Assembly: GCA_021775995.1 (NCBI GenBank)
Contig: JAJFGS010000003.1
Coordinates: 186,001-250,000 of the forward strand
From: Alphaproteobacteria bacterium
GTDB taxonomy: Bacteria; Pseudomonadota; Alphaproteobacteria; Micavibrionales; Micavibrionaceae
Length of the DNA: 64,000 nt
Reading direction: 5' to 3'
Part shown: in pieces, positions 16,895-24,347 of the stretch
Layout of the letters: each line of letters starts with the position of its first letter
Position numbering within the stretch: the first letter of the stretch is position 1
Program-made: the position numbers and the translations under genes
Notes under the pieces: model-generated
Told to the model about the DNA's origin: nothing
The model's database searches: none
Seen by the model: only the letters and a program-made list of their open reading frames with translations

Positions 16895-18178
16895 CTAGCA
16901 TGGCAGCTTATTTTTGACAAGGTCGGTTTTTATTTTATCAGTTTGGCAGTATTTAGATTTAAGGGGGTGATGTAAATCGAATAGATTAATGTCTTCTCCA
17001 TGCCATATCTTTTTTGCAATATTGGAAAATAAATAATGGGAGGATTTATAGGAATGGTATTTACGACAATATTGTTGGCCTTGCCTTCCCAGTTTTTTCC
17101 TTAAATCCGGATTGGTAATGAGTTGTATTAGAGTTTCTTCAAGCTCTTCAACCGAAGAGGATACGACAGGGCATTCATTAAGGAATGAAAAGAGGCGGAA
17201 CGGCCTTGTATAGACTTCTCTGTTAAGGTTGGAAATAACTACATTACCATGAGCCATGCCTTCTGCGCCACTTAAAGCATAGCCGGAGAAGAGTTGCTCA
17301 ATCAGGATGTCAGAAGTTTTCAGGATATTTATTACCTCTTCATTTTGGACACTTTCAAGCAGGATGAAGTCAATTTTATAGCCCTTATCTTTAAGTTTAT
17401 TGATGGTATCAATAATAAATTCAGTACCTTTAATGGTTCTGTGGTTTGGGGAGTGGGTAATTTTAATAGCTTTGTTTCTACCGTCAGCATCCGAGAAAAA
17501 ATCACGGTCTGGCACAGATTCGGCATCAACCGTAACGGCACTAAAAACGCTACAATCCCAGCGTCCGATCTTTTCAATAGCAAAGCCCACAATAATGCAA
17601 TCGGCATGTAATGTCCACCGATCCACGGATTTTTGTATTGATTTTTCAAATTTGGCCATGCGTGGGTAATCGGCAATTAGGGTATGGCGTCTGACAGTAT
17701 CCTCTATGCCGCTATATCTATAAAAATCTGATCCATAGGGAATAAGGATGGTTTTCTTGCCCATGATTTTGAAAAGGTAAGGTTCAAGTCCAGCTAGAAA
17801 TGACCGACCCAAGAAGCTACCCTCGAAAGATTGAACAAAGATATCAAAGTTGAGAATCGCTTGGGCAAAGGCCCAGAACGGCATATAAATTCTATCAAAT
17901 CCAAATGTTTTGGATAGAAAAATCTTGTCGTAGTCATTTTTTTTATTGATGCTTTCGTAATAATCCCACACCCAGCTTTTTGAGACATAACCATGGGTTT
18001 TCATGGCTTGTGCCCAATATTTATTATTGATTAGTGAATTGGGACCAAACATGAACCTGGGTGATTTTACAGGAGCGGCGATTCTTTGAGCCCGCACAGC
18101 AATAATAAGAAAAGGTAGGCACGCAATAAATATAATTGCGGGGCCTATCTGTAGTACAAATAAACATAAATTTCTCAT
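16895..18178 (-). CDS. GT4-like glycosyltransferase with N-terminal membrane segment
   Basis: This protein of 427 aa has a hydrophobic N-terminus (about residues 5-28) that may anchor it to the inner membrane. Two Rossmann-like halves follow, with ILIPYGSDFYRYSG in the middle and the HSPNHRTIKGTEFI segment, ADIL-like and EGMAHGNVV region in the C-terminal donor domain, typical of GT-B group 1 enzymes. It shares the H-P-HR--KGT--I pattern with the enzyme at 23198, so the two are related. Donor and acceptor are unknown. It is probably co-transcribed with the downstream sulfotransferase and the upstream methyltransferase. Confidence 0.75.
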   Translation of the reverse strand: MRNLCLFVLQIGPAIIFIACLPFLIIAVRAQRIAAPVKSPRFMFGPNSLINNKYWAQAMKTHGYVSKSWVWDYYESINKKNDYDKIFLSKTFGFDRIYMPFWAFAQAILNFDIFVQSFEGSFLGRSFLAGLEPYLFKIMGKKTILIPYGSDFYRYSGIEDTVRRHTLIADYPRMAKFEKSIQKSVDRWTLHADCIIVGFAIEKIGRWDCSVFSAVTVDAESVPDRDFFSDADGRNKAIKITHSPNHRTIKGTEFIIDTINKLKDKGYKIDFILLESVQNEEVINILKTSDILIEQLFSGYALSGAEGMAHGNVVISNLNREVYTRPFRLFSFLNECPVVSSSVEELEETLIQLITNPDLRKKLGRQGQQYCRKYHSYKSSHYLFSNIAKKIWHGEDINLFDLHHPLKSKYCQTDKIKTDLVKNKLPC

Positions 18179-18198
18179 AGTATTTTAAACCTCATTAA

Positions 18199-18978
18199 TT
18201 ATATTTTTTTGCATAAGGCTTCCCATACATATTCATGCCCACGGAAGTCCGGTTTAAAAAAGGATTTACAGCCGTGAATATCTTGATTAATAGAAGCATC
18301 CGGTCCTATTTCGATAACTTCAAATCCTATTTCTTTCAGTTCCTTCCGTACAATATCACTTTTCATGATAAGCGGCTGGCCGAATATGCATTCTCCAGTG
18401 GCGTAAAAATTAAGGCTGTTCTCAATAGCCTCAATAGCCGAATCTGAGGGCGAAAAATTATTATTGGTGTTAGTATTGTTGATTAAGCTATCGATGTACC
18501 ATCCTAGCCCGTTTGTTGAAAAATAGAGCAAACCGTTGGGTTTTAAAATTCTATGAAACTCGCGAAGATAGTTTCGATAGTCAGTGTTGTAAATTACACT
18601 GTATGAAAAAATACCATCAAGAGCATTATCTTTAAAGTGAGTGCTTTCAACAGTACCTTCTTCAAAGTTCAAGTTGTCGTATTTAAAGTATTCCGCAAGA
18701 TTTTTGGCAATATCTATACGCGTAGGGTTAATATCTATGCCTGTAACTTTTTTATTTGAATTAATTAGAGCAGCGCTCCACTGGCCATAACCACAACCGG
18801 CATCTAGAACATAGTCAAGATTTTTAAAATTAAGGGCTTCCAATCTTTTTTTATAAATGGGAAGTTCGACGCCCCAAGTGCGTTTTAAAAAATCCCTATC
18901 ATTATCAGATTCAAGTTTATATGAGAGTGTTTCAATATATTGTACAAAGTCCTGTGATATAATTTTGTGAGTGTTCAT
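18199..18978 (-). CDS. Class I SAM-dependent methyltransferase
   Basis: This protein of 259 aa carries motif I VLDAGCGYGQW around residues 58-68, GIDINPTRID after strand 2, and GIFSYSVIYNT in the region of motif II, followed by HRILKPNGLLYFS. This is a canonical UbiE/Methyltransf_11 layout. It lies between a glycosyltransferase and a PhyH-type oxygenase on the minus strand, so a glycan or lipid substrate is likely. Nothing in the sequence fixes the acceptor. Confidence 0.78.
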   Translation of the reverse strand: MNTHKIISQDFVQYIETLSYKLESDNDRDFLKRTWGVELPIYKKRLEALNFKNLDYVLDAGCGYGQWSAALINSNKKVTGIDINPTRIDIAKNLAEYFKYDNLNFEEGTVESTHFKDNALDGIFSYSVIYNTDYRNYLREFHRILKPNGLLYFSTNGLGWYIDSLINNTNTNNNFSPSDSAIEAIENSLNFYATGECIFGQPLIMKSDIVRKELKEIGFEVIEIGPDASINQDIHGCKSFFKPDFRGHEYVWEALCKKI

Positions 18979-19013
18979 AAAGTTTCTAGGAAAAATGGTT
19001 AAAGCTTTGTTCT

Positions 19014-19847
19014 TTAATTAGTAGCAATAAAAATCTGTTTCATATCATCGGGTGATGGCATATTATCATCAGAAACGTGATCTATTTCTGGTACATCACT
19101 GGGATAGGTTGAGATATAGCCTTTAGAAGCAAAACGTGATTCTTGTACATCATTGAAACGGAACTGCAGAGAATAGCGCGGTTTTACCCCATTATGCGCA
19201 CCACTTCTGTGAACAAGAAAGCTTGAAAAGAACAAACAATCTCCTTTTTCCATTGGTACAGAAATGAATGCTTCATTATTTACACGAGAATCTTTTATGG
19301 TTCGGTACCACTCATCTTTTTCTGTGTCTAAAAGCCCCCACTTATGGGATTTGGGAATAATTTGTAGGGGGCCGATTCCTTCATCTAGAACGTCTACAAG
19401 AGCTGTCCATGTAATGATTCCGTTAAGACTTCCTTGTATGCTACGCCAATCCTGATGCGGCGGTGTTTTATAATGCGCGTATGATTTTGACGTTGCCGCA
19501 TTATTAATCATCAAAATGGGCTTTGTTGAAAAAGCAGGTAAATCGATGCCAAGCTCTTTTAGAGTTTCTGCAATTTGTTCTTTGTATGAAAGCTTAAACG
19601 TATGAAAGAGATTCTGAGCCTGTTTCATACATTGGATATAGCCTTCAGATTGTTTTTTAAAAAATGTGATAAGAGAATCAACGGTTATAAAGCCTTGATG
19701 GTCTTCTTCCCACTTTACACCCATGCTTTGCATACGGTTTTTGAAAACTTGGTGAATGTTAAGGATGTATTCATCCATTTCTTTAGGGCTATACATGGAT
19801 TTATATAGATAGTAACCATTTTCGTTATAGGAATCTTTTTTAGACAT
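19014..19847 (-). CDS. Phytanoyl-CoA dioxygenase (PhyH) family protein
   Basis: This protein of 277 aa is from the Fe(II)/2-oxoglutarate oxygenase superfamily. HQDWRS supplies the H-x-D metal ligands and LVHRSGAHNG the distal His, followed by RYSLQFRF with the Arg expected to bind 2-oxoglutarate. DEGIGPLQIIPKSH between them is typical of PhyH. It probably hydroxylates a small molecule, sugar or lipid. Starts 3 nt upstream of it with respect to the FkbM gene stop (19851), so co-expression with the FkbM methyltransferase is very likely. Confidence 0.78.
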   Translation of the reverse strand: MSKKDSYNENGYYLYKSMYSPKEMDEYILNIHQVFKNRMQSMGVKWEEDHQGFITVDSLITFFKKQSEGYIQCMKQAQNLFHTFKLSYKEQIAETLKELGIDLPAFSTKPILMINNAATSKSYAHYKTPPHQDWRSIQGSLNGIITWTALVDVLDEGIGPLQIIPKSHKWGLLDTEKDEWYRTIKDSRVNNEAFISVPMEKGDCLFFSSFLVHRSGAHNGVKPRYSLQFRFNDVQESRFASKGYISTYPSDVPEIDHVSDDNMPSPDDMKQIFIATN

Positions 19848-19850
19848 GGT

Positions 19851-20678
19851 TTACGATCCTTGGTGTTTTAGAATAATGTTATAAAGATCCGGGTAAACAC
19901 CTCCTCGCATGTGCTGCACTGGATAACGTTCTTTTTCAGAAAATCCATAACTATTCAGTTTTTGTAAGGTTTCTTTGCCTTCTGCGGTTTTCTCAGGGGC
20001 ATAAACTTCAATAAATATTTCCTGAACTTTACCGCTTGAGAGCGTATTTTTACCTCCGTCCAGTACATCCATTTCTGAACCATCTACATCAATTTTCAAG
20101 TATTTTGGAATAGGCAGTTTTACAATAGATATAAGATCATCTAAAGAGAAACAGATGATGGACTGCGTGTGCTCGGGGGTAAACGTTTCTGCTGTATCAC
20201 GTAGTTCTGCAATACCGAGGATTTTATTGTGTGTGCCTGCTTGATAACGCCGGACATACATATTTTCAGTTTTAGTTACGTTGGAAACAGCCAGATTAAA
20301 GAGACGTATATTAAAATCCTGATTGTGCTGCTTATTCAAAAAAATATTCACATCAGCCGTACAGTAATTTTGTGCATCTGGTTCGAAGGCAAAAACGTTG
20401 GCTTTTGCTTTTAGGGCTGCATAGATTGCAAAGACGCCAGAGGAAGCGCCCATATCAAAATATGCCGCACCTTCTTCAAAACTTTCAAACCAGTCAAAAA
20501 GCTCGGGTTCAATTTCCTCTGTATGATTGGCCCAGAATTCTAGGAGATCGTTTGGTGTAAATTGCCATAGTGATACCCCCCGAACATTCTGATGGGATGA
20601 GGTAGCCATTAGTTCCGAAAGTCGCTCTTCAGCCGAGGTCTGACCAGATTTTAAAACTTGTGCTTTTGTATCTATCAT
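19851..20678 (-). CDS. FkbM family methyltransferase
   Basis: This protein of 275 aa has an FkbM-type SAM fold: FDMGASSGVFAIYAA (motif I), VFAFEPDAQNY after strand 2, and YLKIDVDGSEMDVLDG, a hallmark of the family. FkbM enzymes O-methylate sugars or polyketides. It is the first gene of the minus-strand block that ends with the sulfotransferase and is divergent from the flippase gene, with about 220 nt of shared upstream sequence holding inverted repeats. Confidence 0.85.
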   Translation of the reverse strand: MIDTKAQVLKSGQTSAEERLSELMATSSHQNVRGVSLWQFTPNDLLEFWANHTEEIEPELFDWFESFEEGAAYFDMGASSGVFAIYAALKAKANVFAFEPDAQNYCTADVNIFLNKQHNQDFNIRLFNLAVSNVTKTENMYVRRYQAGTHNKILGIAELRDTAETFTPEHTQSIICFSLDDLISIVKLPIPKYLKIDVDGSEMDVLDGGKNTLSSGKVQEIFIEVYAPEKTAEGKETLQKLNSYGFSEKERYPVQHMRGGVYPDLYNIILKHQGS

Positions 20679-20796
20679 GAATAAAATTTTCTTCTTTGTT
20701 TTGTAAAATCAAGATTAAACGAAATTTTCAATATAACATAGGATAAATGTCTAAGAGCATCAAGAAAACTCTTTATGTTTAGCGGCATTAAGGCGA

Positions 20797-20827
20797 AATG
20801 GATAATGATAGTCTTTTATAATCCATT
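20797..20827. repeat. Inverted repeat AATGGAT...ATCCATT
   Basis: Perfect 7-bp arms (20797-20803 and 20821-20827) enclose a TATAAT-like element (20817-20822) in the gap between the divergent fkbM-like and wzx-like genes. It could be an operator for divergent promoters. No matching -35 is obvious at standard spacing. Confidence 0.35.
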
Positions 20828-20840
20828 ACTTGGATAATAG

Positions 20841-20875
20841 ACCAAGGAAATGCTACATATAGATGTTTCTTTGGT
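20841..20875. repeat. Inverted repeat ACCAAGGAAA...TTTCTTTGGT
   Basis: Ten-base arms with one mismatch (G-U in RNA) around a 15-nt loop lie 21 nt before the flippase ATG. In the transcript it would form a hairpin in the 5' leader. It has no T run, so it is not a simple terminator. An operator or mRNA structure is possible. Confidence 0.4.
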
Positions 20876-20896
20876 TGATAATAAGGTAGTTAGGAT

Positions 20897-22336
20897 ATGA
20901 TTTTTAAGAACTTGGGAAAGGATACTGTGGTTTATGGCGGAAGCGATTTTTTAATAAAGCTGATAGCATTTTTCACTTTTCCGCTTATTGCCGCTACTTT
21001 GTCACCAAGGGCGTTTGGTGTGCTCGAGCTTATCACAACCTTGATTGGTTTATGCGGACTGTTTGTTAATTTTGGTTTGAATAATGCCGTGCAGCGATTT
21101 TATTGGGATGAGGGGATGGATGATTTTCAGAAAGCGCAGCTGGTTTCTACTGGCTTTCTTCTTCAGTTGGGGTTTTGGATAATTCTGGCGTTTGTTCTTG
21201 GTATTGCGCTTGTGTTTGTCCCTGATATTATAGATTTGTTTGATTATGGCTTTACTGTTACTGCGTTAGTTGCCGCCATTTTTCTTATTTATATACGGCA
21301 GTCTAGCCAATATATACAGGATACTATCAGACTTCATTTCGCACCGTTTCGTTTCTTTGCGTTTTCTTTTTTAGAGCGGGTTTTAACGGCCATTGGCGCC
21401 TTAATCGTAGTGGTGTTTTTAGCTGGAGGTATAGAAGGTTTTTTAGCAACGCAGGCTGTGATAGGGCTACTAGTATTACCTCTAGGGCTTTATATGATTA
21501 GAAAAGATATAGGTATATATTTTGATAGGCAATGCGCTCGTAAGATTATAGGTTATGGTTATCCCTTTATTTTTACCGGTTTGGCTTATTGGTTGTTTAG
21601 TTCAATGGATCGTTGGATGTTAAGCTCAATGTCTTCTTTAGAGGAAACGGGGCAATATTCTGTAGCTTTCCGGTTTGCCTCATTAGTTTTTTTTGTTTCC
21701 ACGGCTTTCGGGCAAGCTTGGAGCCCATATGCAATAAAATTAAAAACTGATTATCCAAATGCATATAGAGAGAGTTATGTTTTAATATTCTTTATGCTGA
21801 TCTATATTATGCTTTTCATTGGTGGAGGTTTAGCCTTGTTTTCTGGGGAGATAATAGGATTGATTATGCCTCCAGAATACGCTGCTAGTGCTATACCCTT
21901 GGCCATTTTATCGTTTGCAATTATCATGCAATCCACCCAGCAAATTACGGCGAGTGGAATTTCACTAAAGAAAAAGACAAAAATCCTAGCAACTATTGCC
22001 TGGGCAGCAGCTCTTGTTAATTTAGTTGGAAATTATATATTTATACCTTTATGGGGAGCAACTGGTGCTGCTATCGCGACTTTATTGTCATATAGCTTTA
22101 TAACCATCAGTTATTTAATATTTTCTCAGAAATTACATTACTTACCTATAAAATGGCGAGTGATTGTAGGGTTTGCCTTGTTGGGCAGTTGTGTTTTAGC
22201 GGTTTCTATTATATTTAATACGGTAGAATTTGATTTAAAGGTTGTATTGAGTAAAGTGGCTTTTGGAGTAGTTTTCTGCGTTTTAGGTTACCTCATTTTT
22301 CCATTTAAAAAGATATTTAATGAAGCAAAAATATAA
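20897..22336 (+). CDS. wzx: Wzx-type polysaccharide flippase (MOP superfamily)
   Basis: This integral membrane protein of 479 aa has a dozen or more hydrophobic segments spread over its whole length and starts with the typical NLGKDTVVYGGSDFLIK loop. It belongs to the polysaccharide biosynthesis/MATE-like group that moves undecaprenyl-linked repeat units from the cytoplasmic to the periplasmic face. Length fits Wzx. Presence of Wzx suggests a Wzx/Wzy-dependent glycan, although no Wzy polymerase was recognised here. It overlaps the next gene by 17 nt and leads a plus-strand operon to about 28.7 kb. Confidence 0.85.
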   Translation: MIFKNLGKDTVVYGGSDFLIKLIAFFTFPLIAATLSPRAFGVLELITTLIGLCGLFVNFGLNNAVQRFYWDEGMDDFQKAQLVSTGFLLQLGFWIILAFVLGIALVFVPDIIDLFDYGFTVTALVAAIFLIYIRQSSQYIQDTIRLHFAPFRFFAFSFLERVLTAIGALIVVVFLAGGIEGFLATQAVIGLLVLPLGLYMIRKDIGIYFDRQCARKIIGYGYPFIFTGLAYWLFSSMDRWMLSSMSSLEETGQYSVAFRFASLVFFVSTAFGQAWSPYAIKLKTDYPNAYRESYVLIFFMLIYIMLFIGGGLALFSGEIIGLIMPPEYAASAIPLAILSFAIIMQSTQQITASGISLKKKTKILATIAWAAALVNLVGNYIFIPLWGATGAAIATLLSYSFITISYLIFSQKLHYLPIKWRVIVGFALLGSCVLAVSIIFNTVEFDLKVVLSKVAFGVVFCVLGYLIFPFKKIFNEAKI

Positions 22337-23192
22337 AATTTTAATTACTGGTGCTAATGGATTGCTTGGTAAAAGATTAGTTAAGCAATTGAGCTTATCA
22401 AATGAAATATATGCTTTAGTACGTCATTTGCCTGATAACGCAATAGACAAAGTTAATTATCTTGTTATCAATTTATCAGATAGTTGGGATATTGTAGAAC
22501 TTCCTGAACAGTTAGATGTGATTATACATTTGGCTCAGTCCTCTAAATTTAGAGAGTTTCCTGACCAAGCAATGGATATTTTTAATGTAAACATAAATTC
22601 AACAGCAAAATTGTTGGATTATGCCCATAAGAGTGGGGTCAAAAGTTTTATATATGCTTCTTCAGGTGGTGTTTATGGAACTGGTTCCGAAGCATTTAAT
22701 GAAAACTCGCCAATTATTTCAAATGGAGAGTTGGGGTATTATTTGGGATCTAAATTATGCGGTGAAGTTTTGGTACAAAATTATGCGACTTTAATGAATA
22801 TCATCACATTGCGCTTCTTTTTTATGTATGGCGAAGAACAAGAAAAATCAATGCTTATTCCTCGCCTTGTTGATAGTGTAAAAAATGGAAAACCTATCTC
22901 TTTACAAGGGCAGGAGGGCATTAAAATTAATCCTATATATGTCCAAGATGCCGTTAATGCTATTGAAAAATCATTGGATGTAGAAAAAAGTTTTGCTTAT
23001 AATATTGCAGGTAATGAAGTTTTGTCATTAAAACAAATTATGACTGTTATTGGGGATGTACTTGGTAAAAATCCAGTATTTAAATATCAGGAAGTTGAGC
23101 CTAAAGATTTAATTGCTGATAATTCTGAAATGAAGACACATCTTGTAAGCCCTGATATTTCTTTTAGAGAAGGTATTGGAAGGTTTGTTTAA
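22320..23192 (+). CDS. NAD-dependent epimerase/dehydratase (SDR family)
   Basis: This protein of 290 aa has an N-terminal ITGANGLLGKRLV NAD-binding motif, ASSGGVYG before the active site, and YYLGSKLCGE carrying the Tyr-x-x-x-Lys catalytic pair. It is shorter than RfbB-type dehydratases and resembles nucleotide-sugar 4-epimerases or reductases. It overlaps the wzx gene by 17 nt and is followed by a glycosyltransferase after 5 nt. Substrate not predictable. Confidence 0.8.
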   Translation: MKQKYKILITGANGLLGKRLVKQLSLSNEIYALVRHLPDNAIDKVNYLVINLSDSWDIVELPEQLDVIIHLAQSSKFREFPDQAMDIFNVNINSTAKLLDYAHKSGVKSFIYASSGGVYGTGSEAFNENSPIISNGELGYYLGSKLCGEVLVQNYATLMNIITLRFFFMYGEEQEKSMLIPRLVDSVKNGKPISLQGQEGIKINPIYVQDAVNAIEKSLDVEKSFAYNIAGNEVLSLKQIMTVIGDVLGKNPVFKYQEVEPKDLIADNSEMKTHLVSPDISFREGIGRFV

Positions 23193-23197
23193 TTTCA

Positions 23198-24346
23198 ATG
23201 TCAAACCTTAAAATACTTCATGCACCAACGACAGTTGGAGGAAATCCACAGAGCCTTTCTAAAGCCGAGAGAAATTTAGGTTATGAGAGTTATAGTGTTG
23301 CATTAGAACAAAATTATATTAACTATGACGTAGATAAAATTATTTTCAAGAAAGGTAAATCTTACATCTTTCAAGAATTTTACAGATGGAAAGAAATATT
23401 TAGATTATTCAAGAAGTATAATGTGATTCATTATAATTATGGCCAAACGCTTGCACCGACCAGAAGTTACCCTTCAACAAATTCTTATCCTCATTGGAAA
23501 ATATTACTTTACAGTGATGTTTATAGTCGAATTCTAGAACTTTTAGATTTAAAAATCGCCTATTTTTTTAAAAAAGTTATAGCTATAACATATCAAGGTG
23601 ATGATGCTCGACAGGGTGCATATTGCAGAGAAAAATATCTTATTCATTTTGCGCACGAGGTGAGTTCGAATTATTATTCGAAAAAAGGAGATGAATTAAA
23701 GAAAAAAAGAATAGACCGCGTTAATAAATATGTTGATTTGATTTACGCTGTAAATCCTGATTTATTAAATGTGTTACCTAAACGAGCAAAATTTATTCCT
23801 TATGCCAATATTGATCCTAAATATTGGATTCCAGTATGGGGCGAAGAAAATCCAGAAATACCACATATTGTTCATGCGCCAAGTCACCGCGAAGTGAAAG
23901 GTACAAAATATATTATAGAGGCTTTAGAAAAGTTAAAAGCAGAAGGTGTTACTTTTAAATACACTCTGGTTGAAAATATGTCCCATCAAAAAGCACGTAA
24001 AATTTACGAAACTGCTGATTTGCTGGTTGATCAGTTGCTTGCGGGTTATTATGGCGGTCTTGCTGTAGAGTTTATGGCCTTAGGGAAACCGGTCATATGT
24101 TATATGCGTGAAGAGGACATGCATTACTTACCTTCGGGAATGTGGGATGAATGTCCCATCATAAATGCTACGCCAGAAACAATATATGAGGTTTTAAAAG
24201 ATTGGATAACAACAAGAAAAAAAGAATTATTACCTTTGGGTAAAAAATCCAGAACCTATATTGAAAAATGGCACGACCCTATCAAGATCGCAAAAGCTAT
24301 AACTCATGATTACGAGTGTGTATATTTTCAAAAGAAAGGGGGGTAA
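23198..24346 (+). CDS. GT4-like glycosyltransferase
   Basis: This protein of 382 aa has an unusual N-terminal half (YNYGQTLAPTRSYP, AITYQGDDARQG) and a clear GT-B donor domain with HAPSHREVKGTKYI, then ADLLVDQLLAGYYG and EFMALGKPVICY. It shares these signatures with the minus-strand enzyme at 16895, so the two probably belong to one subfamily. It is embedded in the flippase operon and ends just before the second asnB. Donor sugar is unknown. Confidence 0.78.
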   Translation: MSNLKILHAPTTVGGNPQSLSKAERNLGYESYSVALEQNYINYDVDKIIFKKGKSYIFQEFYRWKEIFRLFKKYNVIHYNYGQTLAPTRSYPSTNSYPHWKILLYSDVYSRILELLDLKIAYFFKKVIAITYQGDDARQGAYCREKYLIHFAHEVSSNYYSKKGDELKKKRIDRVNKYVDLIYAVNPDLLNVLPKRAKFIPYANIDPKYWIPVWGEENPEIPHIVHAPSHREVKGTKYIIEALEKLKAEGVTFKYTLVENMSHQKARKIYETADLLVDQLLAGYYGGLAVEFMALGKPVICYMREEDMHYLPSGMWDECPIINATPETIYEVLKDWITTRKKELLPLGKKSRTYIEKWHDPIKIAKAITHDYECVYFQKKGG

Positions 24347-24347
24347 T

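Noticed and set aside
17332-17676. Several 60-120 aa ORFs inside the 16895 glycosyltransferase on either strand
   Set aside because: They overlap a long, well-supported gene, lack family motifs and have no ribosome sites, so they are shadows.
20775-20837. 20-codon ORF in the flippase leader (MFSGIKAKW...)
   Set aside because: It lacks a ribosome site, and its bases are better explained by the inverted repeats.
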